A stretch of DNA of 11,129 nt, taken from DASVFB01 sp036380275 (lineage in GTDB: Bacteria > Actinomycetota > Thermoleophilia > Gaiellales > Gaiellaceae). This document shows positions 1 to 6,413 of this stretch, piece by piece. The first letter of the stretch is position 1. Each line of letters opens with the position of its first letter. The stretch covers positions 1 through 11,129 of the forward strand of contig DASVFB010000068.1 of assembly GCA_036380275.1 (NCBI GenBank), in the 5' to 3' direction. The translations under genes and the position numbers were made by a program. The notes under the pieces were generated by a model. That model ran no database searches and was not told the origin of the DNA. It saw nothing but the letters and a program-made list of their open reading frames with translations.

Positions 1-152
1 CCACACCGGGTTCGAACGAAGATTCCTGGCTCAGTATTTCGTCGTTCGCGGATCGAGGCCAGGGCGGCTTGACCCCACCGAGGCTCCTTATAACGTCAAG
101 ACGACCTTCTCAGAAAAAGGTTTGTGGAGTATTAAGGGCGCCTGCGAATTGG
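1..152. other. Non-coding stretch downstream of topA (window edge)
   Basis: No gene is supported here. The segment from about 85 to 150 is visibly richer in A and T than the rest of the window. Open frames crossing it on the plus strand run on into the antisense of topA and look like nothing familiar. On the minus strand there is an AAGGAG followed after five bases by GTG, but that frame closes after 15 codons. A 6-bp inverted repeat (CTTGAC at 68-73, GTCAAG at 95-100) and a short ACCTT/AAGGT stem near 104-122 could belong to a topA terminator, but neither has a clear T-tract in the direction of topA transcription. The next gene to the left, if it is on the minus strand, starts outside the window. 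Confidence 0.5.
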
Positions 153-2702
153 TTAAGCCCGTTTTCGCCGCTCAGCTGGGCCTTTCGCGCGCCGCTCGGC
201 CAGGAGCTCGGTCGCTCGTTCCAGGGTCACCGTCTCCGGGTCGTCGCCGCGGCGGAGGCTGGCGTTCGTCTCCCCGTCGGTCACGTAGGGGCCGAAACGG
301 CCGCTCCGGACGACGATCTTCGTGCCGGAGACTGGATCCGGCCCGATCTCGCGGAGCGGGCCCGCAGCCTGGCCGCGCCGGCGGCGCTCCTTAGGCTTGG
401 AGAGCAGCGCCAGCGCCTGTTCGAGAGTGATCGTGAAGAGCTGCTCCTCGCTCTCGAGGGAGCGCGTCTCCTTTCCTTTCTGTACGTACGGGCCGTAGCG
501 GCCGTTCTGGGCCGTGGCCTCTTCGCCCTCGGCGTCGCCCAGCGTCCGCGGCAGCGAGAGTAGGCGGAGCGCCTCCTCGAGCGTCACGGTCTCCAGCGAC
601 ATCGACTTGAAGAGGGACGAGGTGCGTGGCTTCTCGTCCGAGCCCTCGGGCGGCAGCTCCGCAACGTACGGCCCGTAGCGGCCTTCGCGCGCGACAACCG
701 TGCGACCCGTCTCCGGATTGACCCCCAGCTCCTGGTCTCCGCTCGGCTTCGCGAGCAGCTCCTCGGCCAACTCGAGCGTCAGCTCGTCCGGCGGCAGGTT
801 GTCGGGGATCGAGACGCGCTTGTCGTCGCGTTCGAGATAAGGGCCGTAACGCCCGATCCGGAGCGTGATCTCGTTTCCGATCGGGATCGAGTTGATCTCG
901 CGCGCGTCGATGTCGCCGAGGCGGTGCGTGACGAGGTCGTGCAGGCCCTCGTCGCCGTCGCTTCCGAAGTAGAAGCGCTTCAGCCACTCGACGCGATGCT
1001 CCTCGCCCTCAGCGATCCGGTCGAGGTCGTCCTCCATCCGAGCGGTGAAGTCGTAGTCGACGAGCTTCTCGAAGTGCTGCTCTAGCAGCGCGACCACCGA
1101 AAAGGCGAGGAAGGACGGGACGAGGGCGGTGCCGCGTTTGAAGACGTACCCGCGGTCGAGGATCGTGCCCAGGATCGAGGCGTACGTCGACGGCCGCCCG
1201 ATGCCGCGCTCCTCGAGGGCGCGGACGAGCGTCGCCTCCGTGTAGCGCGCAGGCGGCGTCGTCGTGTGACCCTGCGGCTCGAGCTGTTGCGCGTCGAGGC
1301 GGTCGCCCTCACTCATCGGCGGCAGCAGACGCTCCTCGTCGCCTGTAGGAACCGCCTCGTCGCGTCCCTCCTCGTATGCGGCGAGAAACCCGCGGAACGT
1401 GATCGTCGTCCCGGAGGCGCCGAACTCCGCGTCCTCGCCGTTCGACGCATGCGCGCCGAGCCGCACCGAGACGGTGGACCCTGTCGCGTCCTTCATCTGC
1501 GACGCTACCGTGCGCTTCCAGATCAGGTCGTAGAGCGCCTGCTCGTCCCGCGAGAGCTCTCCTTGTAGTTCTTGCGGAGTGCGGAAGCGGTCGCCGGCTG
1601 GACGAATTGCCTCGTGCGCCTCCTGGGCATTCTTCACCTTGCGGTCGTAGTGCCGCGCCTTTTCCGGGACGTACTCCGGCCCGTACAGCTCGCGCGCCTG
1701 GTCGCGCGCCGCGGCGAGCGCGGACTCGGCGAGCGTCGTCGAATCGGTGCGCATGTACGTGATGTAGCCGTTCTCGTACAGACGCTGGGCCACGCGCATC
1801 GTCGTCTGCGACGTAAAGCGGAGCTTGCGGCTCGCCTCCTGCTGCAGCGTCGACGTCATGAATGGCGCCGCCGGACGGCGCGTGTACGGCTTCTCCTCGA
1901 CGCTTCGGACCGCGAACTCGGAGCCGTCGAGCGCCGTGACCAGCGCTCTCGCGCGCTGCTCGTCCAGACGAACGGCGCCCTCGTCGAGCACGCCCTGGGA
2001 GTCGAAGTCGCGTCCCTGCGCCACGCGCTTGCCGTCGACTGAGACGAGCCGCGCGGTGAACGGCCCCGGCACGAATGTTCCCTCGATGTCCCAGTACTCG
2101 GCGGCGACGAATGCTCTCCGCGCGCGCTCGCGCTCGACGACCAGACGCGTCGCAACGGACTGCACGCGCCCGGCCGAAAGCCGCGGCATGATCTTCTTCC
2201 AGAGGACCGGCGATACCTCGTAGCCGTAGAGGCGGTCGAGGATCCGCCGGGTCTCTTGCGCGTCGACGAGCCGCGCGTCGATGTCGCGGGTCTCGAGCAG
2301 CGCACGCTCGATCGCGTCGCGCGTGATCTCGTGGAACACCATGCGACGCGCCGGCACCTTCGGCTTCAGCACTTCGGACAGATGCCATGCGATCGCCTCG
2401 CCCTCGCGGTCCTCGTCCGTCGCGAGCAGCAGCTCGTCGGCCTGGTTCAGACGCTTCTTTAGATCGGCGACGCGCTGCTTCTTCTCGGGGTCGATGACGT
2501 ACAGCGGCTCGAAGTCGTTCTCGACGTCGACGCCGAGACGGGCCCACGGTTCCTTCTTGTATTTGGCGGGCACGTCGGCGGCGCGCTCGGGAAGATCGCG
2601 GATGTGCCCGATGCTCGATTCGACGTCGAACTCGGGACCGAGAAAGCCCTTGATCGTCCGCGCCTTAGCAGGCGATTCGACGATGACGAGGCGTTTTGAC
2701 AC
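153..2702 (-). CDS. topA: DNA topoisomerase I (type IA), zinc-finger-less actinobacterial form
   Basis: This cytoplasmic enzyme relaxes negative supercoils by cutting and resealing one DNA strand. The 849-residue product opens with the Toprim domain (VIVESPAKA at 7-14, metal-binding DEDREGE at 96-102). It continues through the type IA core with PFMTSTLQQEASRKL at 280-294 and the catalytic tyrosine Y316 in ITYMRTDST. The C-terminus has no Cys4 zinc fingers. Instead there are four GRYGPY/GRFGPY repeat modules beginning near residues 617, 674, 734 and 801, followed by a basic tail (ERRKRA), as known for actinobacterial topoisomerase I. The GTG start gives the family-typical MSKRLVIVES and no in-frame start lies upstream. 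There is no Shine-Dalgarno sequence, so the mRNA is probably leaderless (see the promoter entry). It diverges from the acyltransferase gene across 37 bp. Identification is secure. Confidence 0.97.
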   Translation of the reverse strand: MSKRLVIVESPAKARTIKGFLGPEFDVESSIGHIRDLPERAADVPAKYKKEPWARLGVDVENDFEPLYVIDPEKKQRVADLKKRLNQADELLLATDEDREGEAIAWHLSEVLKPKVPARRMVFHEITRDAIERALLETRDIDARLVDAQETRRILDRLYGYEVSPVLWKKIMPRLSAGRVQSVATRLVVERERARRAFVAAEYWDIEGTFVPGPFTARLVSVDGKRVAQGRDFDSQGVLDEGAVRLDEQRARALVTALDGSEFAVRSVEEKPYTRRPAAPFMTSTLQQEASRKLRFTSQTTMRVAQRLYENGYITYMRTDSTTLAESALAAARDQARELYGPEYVPEKARHYDRKVKNAQEAHEAIRPAGDRFRTPQELQGELSRDEQALYDLIWKRTVASQMKDATGSTVSVRLGAHASNGEDAEFGASGTTITFRGFLAAYEEGRDEAVPTGDEERLLPPMSEGDRLDAQQLEPQGHTTTPPARYTEATLVRALEERGIGRPSTYASILGTILDRGYVFKRGTALVPSFLAFSVVALLEQHFEKLVDYDFTARMEDDLDRIAEGEEHRVEWLKRFYFGSDGDEGLHDLVTHRLGDIDAREINSIPIGNEITLRIGRYGPYLERDDKRVSIPDNLPPDELTLELAEELLAKPSGDQELGVNPETGRTVVAREGRYGPYVAELPPEGSDEKPRTSSLFKSMSLETVTLEEALRLLSLPRTLGDAEGEEATAQNGRYGPYVQKGKETRSLESEEQLFTITLEQALALLSKPKERRRRGQAAGPLREIGPDPVSGTKIVVRSGRFGPYVTDGETNASLRRGDDPETVTLERATELLAERRAKGPAERRKRA

Positions 2703-2708
2703 GGCACG

Positions 2709-2714
2709 AGGGTA
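2709..2714 (-). promoter_or_regulatory. Candidate -10 box for a leaderless topA mRNA
   Basis: On the minus strand TACCCT lies exactly 12 to 7 bases before the topA GTG. This matches the TANNNT pattern and spacing known for actinobacterial leaderless promoters, where transcription begins at the start codon. The absence of a Shine-Dalgarno sequence agrees. No good -35 box is visible at 17-18 bp further up. No transcription data are available. Confidence 0.45.
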
Positions 2715-2716
2715 GC

Positions 2717-2721
2717 GGAGG
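2717..2721 (+). promoter_or_regulatory. Shine-Dalgarno GGAGG, badly placed for the acyltransferase start
   Basis: GGAGG lies 7 bases before an out-of-frame ATG at 2729 but 18 bases before the acyltransferase ATG at 2740, too far for normal use. The 2729 ATG opens a 13-codon frame that ends at 2770, overlapping the start of the acyltransferase. Either this mini-frame couples translation to the main gene or the motif is chance. Confidence 0.3.
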
Positions 2722-2739
2722 CACGATCATGCGCCAGAA

Positions 2740-3330
2740 ATGTCGCGGCCTTCGCCGATTTACAGACTGATCGCCTTCTCGTCGATTCCTGTTGTTCGCG
2801 GCCTGTTTCGACTCGAGGTCAACGGGCTCGAGCACGTGCCCTCCGGCGGCTTCGTCCTCGCTGCGAATCACGCGTCCAATCTGGACCCCTGGCCGCTCGG
2901 AATCCCGCTCTTCCCGCGACGATGGCTCCGCTTCATGGCCAAGTCGGAGCTGTACTGGTGGCCGCTGTCCCTCGTCCTCGACGCCGGCGGCGCGTTCAAG
3001 GTGCGGCGAGGCACAGGCGACGCGGAGGCAATCGGCAGAGCGGTCGAGCTGGTGCGCGCCGGGGAGATCGTCGTCATGTTCCCCGAGGGCACGAGACAGA
3101 AGAAAGGAGTGCGGAAGAAGCGGCACGCGCGGCCGCATAGCGGCGCCGCCCGGATCGCCCAGCTCGCCGGCGCACCGCTGGTGCCTGCCGCGATCAGCGG
3201 AACCGATCGGCTGTCGCACCTCGCGCGGTGGAAGGTCGCATACGGTGAGCCGTTCGAGCCGGGCGAGGATGCACAGGAGGCGACCGAAAGGCTGATGCGC
3301 GACATCGAGAGGCTGCACGAAACGCTGTGA
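2740..3330 (+). CDS. Lysophospholipid acyltransferase, PlsC family (1-acyl-sn-glycerol-3-phosphate acyltransferase-like)
   Basis: The family transfers an acyl chain to the sn-2 position of lysophosphatidic acid or a related lysophospholipid at the inner membrane face, making phosphatidic acid for phospholipid synthesis. The 196-residue protein has the ordered family motifs: NHASNLD (catalytic His and Asp of the HX4D motif, about residues 44-50), the basic FKVRRG region near 86-91, FPEGTR near 111-116, and VPAAISGTD near 147-155. Length is normal for compact bacterial members. The ATG at 2740 is the only plausible start, because a stop lies at 2713-2715 in frame and no other start codon intervenes. 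It is the first gene of a rightward operon, and its stop overlaps the next start as GTGA. The exact lysolipid substrate cannot be read from sequence. Confidence 0.93.
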   Translation: MSRPSPIYRLIAFSSIPVVRGLFRLEVNGLEHVPSGGFVLAANHASNLDPWPLGIPLFPRRWLRFMAKSELYWWPLSLVLDAGGAFKVRRGTGDAEAIGRAVELVRAGEIVVMFPEGTRQKKGVRKKRHARPHSGAARIAQLAGAPLVPAAISGTDRLSHLARWKVAYGEPFEPGEDAQEATERLMRDIERLHETL

Positions 3331-4142
3331 GCGCCCCTCTCCTGGCCGTCGACGGCGACTCGTTCGCACACCGCGCGTACCACGCGCTGCCCAAGTCGAT
3401 CAATCGCAACGCAGTCGTCGGCTTCACCAACATGATCACGCGACTGTGGGAACAGGAGCAACCGCGCGCCGTCCTAGCCGCCTGGGACACGCTCGAGGTG
3501 CCGACCTACCGGCACGAGGCGTATGCGGCCTATCAGTCGGGTCGCGAGTTCGACGCCTCGCTGCTCGAGCAGCTCGCGATGTTGCCGCAGCTGTGCGCCG
3601 CGCTCTCCTTCCCGGTCGCGAAGGCTCCCGGCTACGAAGCGGACGACTTCCTCGCAGCAGCCGTCGCATACGAGGAGCCGCGCGGCGGGACGGTGCTCGT
3701 TGCGAGCGGCGACCGCGACGCCTTCCAACTCGTGAGCGACCGGACGACGGTTCTCCACCCGGTGCGCGGCGTCAGCGAGATCGCACGCATCGGGCCCGAC
3801 GAGGTACGCGAGCGGTACGGCGTCGAGCCGCGGCAGGTGCCCGACTTCATCGCCCTTCGAGGCGACCCGTCGGACAAGCTTCCCGGCGCGAAGGGCGTCG
3901 GCCCCAAGACCGCAGCAAGCTTGCTGAAGCAGTACGACTCGCTGGACGCGATGCTCGCCGAGGGTCGCTTCTCGGCGCAGGCGGACGAGCTGCGCCTCTA
4001 CCGCAAGATCGCCGCGATGGATCCGGCCGCGCCGTTGCCGGAGATACCCGACGCCGATCCCGACTGGCAAGGCGGCGCCGAACTCGTCGACTCGTGGGGG
4101 CTGAACCAGCTCGCCGAGCGGCTCGCGGCGAGGGCGCAATAG
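3327..4142 (+). CDS. Stand-alone 5'-3' exonuclease (DNA polymerase I N-terminal domain / FEN family)
   Basis: Members are metal-dependent 5' nucleases that remove RNA primers and flaps during lagging-strand synthesis and repair. The 271-residue protein aligns along its length with the 5' nuclease domain of Taq polymerase, without a polymerase domain. Visible acidic metal-site residues are D9 in LAVDGD, D54 in AAWDT, E104/D106/D107 in GYEADD, D129/D131 in SGDRD and D180/D183 in RGDPSD. The helix-hairpin-helix GAKGVGPKTA (187-196) follows. The helical-arch motif is YQSGR, so Q70 stands where Taq and T5 enzymes have a catalytic lysine (YKxxR); the arginine R73 is kept. The GTG start overlaps the preceding stop by 4 bp, implying translational coupling. 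The downstream deacetylase gene overlaps or abuts its end. A separate full-length polA elsewhere in the genome is expected but not seen here. Confidence 0.93.
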   Translation: MSAPLLAVDGDSFAHRAYHALPKSINRNAVVGFTNMITRLWEQEQPRAVLAAWDTLEVPTYRHEAYAAYQSGREFDASLLEQLAMLPQLCAALSFPVAKAPGYEADDFLAAAVAYEEPRGGTVLVASGDRDAFQLVSDRTTVLHPVRGVSEIARIGPDEVRERYGVEPRQVPDFIALRGDPSDKLPGAKGVGPKTAASLLKQYDSLDAMLAEGRFSAQADELRLYRKIAAMDPAAPLPEIPDADPDWQGGAELVDSWGLNQLAERLAARAQ

Positions 4143-4978
4143 ACGTCTACAGCCACCCGCGGCTCGCGGAGCTGCATCCGACAGGCCATCACCCGGAGCG
4201 GCCTGAGCGCCTCGGCGCGCTGCTCGAAGCATTCGCCTGGACGGAGGGACGACGCGCGACCGAGGAGGAGATCCTTCGCTGCCACACGGCGGAGCACGTC
4301 GAGCTCGTCCGCAGCATCACGTCGCCGACGTGGCTCGATTCGGATACGCCCGCTTCCGAGACGACGTACGAGGCTGCGCTGCTCGCCGCCGGAACGGCGA
4401 TCGAGGCGACCGCGAACTACGGCTTCGCGTTCGTGCGGCCGCCCGGCCACCATGCGCCCGCGGACCGAGCCATGGGCTTCTGCTTCTTCAACAACGTCGC
4501 GATCGCCGCGCGCGCAGCACAAGCGGCGGGTGCGGAGCGCGTCGCGATCGTCGACTTCGACGTGCATCACGGCAACGGAACGCAGGACATCTTCTGGGAC
4601 GACGACAGCGTGTTCTTCGCATCGCTGCATCAGTGGCCGTTCTATCCTGGCTCAGGCGGCCCCCAAGAGCAGCGCGACACAACGTTGAACGTCCCGATGT
4701 CCGCGGGCTGTGACGACGAGAAGTACATGCACGCGTTCGATCACATGGTCGGTCCGCGGGTCGAGGCATTCGAGCCGGAGCTCCTACTCGTCTCGGCCGG
4801 TTTCGACGCGCACGAAGCCGATCCGCTGGCCGGCATGCTCGTCACGGAGTCCGGCTTCCGCGAGCTCGCGCAGCGGTGTGCCTCGCTAGCCCCACGCACC
4901 GCCGCCGTGCTCGAGGGCGGTTACAACCTCGAGACGCTGCCCGGCCTCGTCCGCGCGGCGCTCGAAGGCTTCGCCTGA
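4094..4978 (+). CDS. Histone-deacetylase-family amidohydrolase (class II HDAC-like / acetylpolyamine amidohydrolase superfamily)
   Basis: This zinc hydrolase family removes acetyl groups from lysine side chains or acetylated polyamines; the bacterial substrate is not predictable here. Numbering is from the GTG at 4094 (294 residues). The N-terminal signature TGHHPERPERL lies at 30-40. The catalytic histidine pair is H119-H120 in RPPGHHAP. Zinc ligands D156 and H158 are in VDFDVHHGN, and D238 is in SAGFDAHEADP. The transition-state tyrosine Y277 is in LEGGYN. All active-site positions are intact. The start is uncertain: homology appears to begin around DVYSHP (from 4142), and no ATG precedes it in frame. 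GTG 4094, with no Shine-Dalgarno sequence, overlaps the exonuclease by 49 bp. An ATA at 4139 would overlap it by 4 bp and has a GCGAGGG just upstream. The upstream open frame back to 3446 is only the shifted reading of the exonuclease. It converges on the flavoprotein gene with a 14-bp gap. Confidence 0.9.
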   Translation: MGAEPARRAARGEGAIDVYSHPRLAELHPTGHHPERPERLGALLEAFAWTEGRRATEEEILRCHTAEHVELVRSITSPTWLDSDTPASETTYEAALLAAGTAIEATANYGFAFVRPPGHHAPADRAMGFCFFNNVAIAARAAQAAGAERVAIVDFDVHHGNGTQDIFWDDDSVFFASLHQWPFYPGSGGPQEQRDTTLNVPMSAGCDDEKYMHAFDHMVGPRVEAFEPELLLVSAGFDAHEADPLAGMLVTESGFRELAQRCASLAPRTAAVLEGGYNLETLPGLVRAALEGFA

Positions 4979-4988
4979 ACAAGACGGC

Positions 4989-5002
4989 CGGCTCAGTAGC
5001 CG
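4989..5002. terminator. Short hairpin between convergent genes
   Basis: CGGCT and AGCCG form a 5-bp stem with a 4-base loop. The flavoprotein stop codon lies across the stem-loop junction, and the hairpin begins 10 bases past the deacetylase stop. There is no T-tract on either side, so it is at best a weak bidirectional terminator. Confidence 0.2.
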
Positions 5003-5703
5003 CTGAAGCTGCCCGGCTTGACCTGCTCGTCTGGAACTCCGACCTGCTGCAGGGTCTCGACCATCGCCTCCACCATGCCGGGCGGTCCCGCCAGCATGTA
5101 CTTGAAAGAGCCCAGGTCGTCGCCAAGGCGATCGCGCAGAAACTCGGCGTCGATCCGGCGGTGTTCGCCCTGCCAGCCCTTGTCGTCGGTCATCGTGAGG
5201 ACGAGGCGCAGGTTCGGGTTGTTCTGCTCGAGCTCCGTAAGCTCGTCGAGAAACGCCGTCGACTCGCGGTCGCGATTCGAGTACACGAGCGTGACGCGAT
5301 GAGGAAGTCCCTCCTCAGCGATGTACCGGAGCATGCAACGAAACACGGTGATCCCGATTCCGCCCGCAATGAACACGTACGGCGGCTTTGTGTCCTCCGG
5401 GAGCAGGAAGTCGCCCTTGGGCTGCTCGACGTCGACCTCGGCGCCGACCGGCATCTCCGCGAGCGAGCGCTTGAAGGCTGTTTCACGGAGGCGCGTGCAG
5501 AGGCCGAGAACGCCGCGCTCGTTCGGCGACGTCACGACCGAGATGTGCCGTCGCGGTCCCTTCTCGTCATCGTACGGCGGGTCGAGCAAGGTGACCCAGA
5601 AGTACTGTCCGGGACGGAAATCGACCTCTTCGCCGAGCAGGTCGAAGACGACCATCAGGGTCCCTTTCGCGACCTCGCGCTTCTCCTTGATCTTTGCCTG
5701 CAT
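4993..5703 (-). CDS. Ferredoxin-NADP+ reductase-family FAD/NAD(P)-binding oxidoreductase
   Basis: The family shuttles electrons between NAD(P)H and a one-electron carrier through FAD. The 236-residue protein has the FAD barrel: DFRPGQYFWV at 28-37 and RHISVVTSP at 52-60 (counterpart of the RxYSxxS FAD motif). PKGDFLL follows at 95-101. The NAD(P)-binding half has FIAGGIGIT at 111-119, VYSNRDRES at 140-148 and MLAGPPGMVEAM at 203-214. It ends with GSFSGY. No [2Fe-2S] cysteine cluster, haem or globin domain is fused to it, so its redox partner must be encoded elsewhere. The ATG at 5703 has no Shine-Dalgarno sequence but has TAAGCT at -12 to -7. It lies 93 bp downstream of the DedA gene on the same strand and may have its own promoter. 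The physiological partner and NADH/NADPH preference are unknown. Confidence 0.88.
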   Translation of the reverse strand: MQAKIKEKREVAKGTLMVVFDLLGEEVDFRPGQYFWVTLLDPPYDDEKGPRRHISVVTSPNERGVLGLCTRLRETAFKRSLAEMPVGAEVDVEQPKGDFLLPEDTKPPYVFIAGGIGITVFRCMLRYIAEEGLPHRVTLVYSNRDRESTAFLDELTELEQNNPNLRLVLTMTDDKGWQGEHRRIDAEFLRDRLGDDLGSFKYMLAGPPGMVEAMVETLQQVGVPDEQVKPGSFSGY

Positions 5704-5709
5704 CGCGGC

Positions 5710-5715
5710 AGCTTA
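5710..5715 (-). promoter_or_regulatory. Candidate leaderless -10 box for the flavoprotein gene
   Basis: TAAGCT on the minus strand occupies -12 to -7 relative to the ATG at 5703, the position and TANNNT form of a leaderless promoter. The gene lacks a Shine-Dalgarno sequence. No convincing -35 box is seen. Confidence 0.35.
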
Positions 5716-5723
5716 GAACGGCG

Positions 5724-5733
5724 TCACCGGTGA
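5724..5733. promoter_or_regulatory. 10-bp perfect palindrome TCACCGGTGA, possible operator
   Basis: TCACCGGTGA is self-complementary and lies 21-30 bp upstream of the flavoprotein start, within the spacer of the putative leaderless promoter, where a repressor could block polymerase. No binding protein is suggested by the sequence, and a 10-bp palindrome can arise by chance in GC-rich DNA. Confidence 0.2.
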
Positions 5734-5796
5734 GGCGCCGATCGTCAGGAACTTCCGTTAGTAGACGCGCAATTGAGTTTCGTCCACGACGCCAGG

Positions 5797-6390
5797 CTAG
5801 TCGCTGTTGCGCTCGCGTAGGTGGCGCACGGTCTCGATCGTGACCGTGACAGTGCCGGCGATTGCGAACGCGACGAGCAGACCCTTCCACTGCTGATTCT
5901 CGAAGGTCTTGCCACCGAAGTAGCCGAGCAGTCCCGCGTACAACGCCCAGAACGTCCCGGCGATGATCGTGAACAACACGAAGCGGCGCCACGGGTACGC
6001 AGTCAACCCGCACGTGAACGCTGTCGCCGTTCGTCCCCCCGGTATGAATCGCGCGGTGACGATCAGCAAGCCGCCTCGCTTCTCCAGCGCGCCATGCACC
6101 CACCTCAGGGTGCTCTGCGCGCGCTTGCCGCGGAAGAGCGTCCGCGAGAGGCGGGGACCGAACAGCTTCCCTAGCCCGTAGGTGAAATTGTCGCCGGCGA
6201 ACGCGCCCGTGGCCGCGGCGAGGAGCACGAGCTCGATCGAGAGCTCGCCGCCTCCCGCAAGGACGCCGCCCGTGATCACTGCCGTCTCGCTCGGGACGAC
6301 GGGGAAGAACGAATCGAGGAATGCGATCGCGAAGATGATCAGGTAGGCCCAGTTCGAGCCCGAGATCGCGTCCGTCAGCGAGTTGAACAC
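5797..6390 (-). CDS. DedA family (SNARE-associated / VTT domain) integral membrane protein
   Basis: DedA proteins are multi-span inner-membrane proteins implicated in lipid-carrier recycling (some flip undecaprenyl phosphate), membrane homeostasis and proton-motive-force-dependent drug tolerance. The 197-residue protein shows the family pattern. A re-entrant segment has FFPVVPSET near 28-36 with the conserved acidic E35, followed by GAFAGDNFTYGLGKLFG near 62-78. The signature RFIPGGRT at 114-121 carries both conserved arginines (R114, R120). C-terminal membrane spans lie near 138-158 and 168-186. GTG at 6390 is the best start; an upstream ATG at 6398 is out of frame and closes at once. Only 23 bp separate it from the ribosome-protection gene upstream, so the two are probably co-transcribed. 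Which lipid it moves cannot be judged. Confidence 0.92.
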   Translation of the reverse strand: MFNSLTDAISGSNWAYLIIFAIAFLDSFFPVVPSETAVITGGVLAGGGELSIELVLLAAATGAFAGDNFTYGLGKLFGPRLSRTLFRGKRAQSTLRWVHGALEKRGGLLIVTARFIPGGRTATAFTCGLTAYPWRRFVLFTIIAGTFWALYAGLLGYFGGKTFENQQWKGLLVAFAIAGTVTVTIETVRHLRERNSD

Positions 6391-6413
6391 GATCGCATCG
6401 TCGCTGAACCGGC

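Noticed and set aside
10..17. GTTCGAAC, resembling a tRNA T-loop
   Set aside because: The flanking bases cannot pair as a T-stem on either strand and no acceptor or anticodon arm is found around it.
68..100. Inverted repeat CTTGAC / GTCAAG downstream of topA
   Set aside because: Six-base arms 21 bases apart with no T-tract; too weak to call a terminator or operator.
69..563. Plus-strand open frames at 69-563 and 122-394, also open to the left window edge
   Set aside because: They run mostly antisense to the 3' end of topA and their translations are Arg/Ala-rich with no family resemblance, as expected of shadow frames in GC-rich coding DNA.
2696..2701. Perfect -35 consensus TTGACA on the plus strand before the acyltransferase
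   Set aside because: It is the complement of the topA start codons (GTG TCA A) and no -10 box lies 16-19 bp downstream, so it is probably coincidental.
3446..4093. Long N-terminal extension of the deacetylase frame, suggesting a fusion
   Set aside because: This part is the shifted reading of the exonuclease gene, Arg/Ala-rich and without domain similarity.
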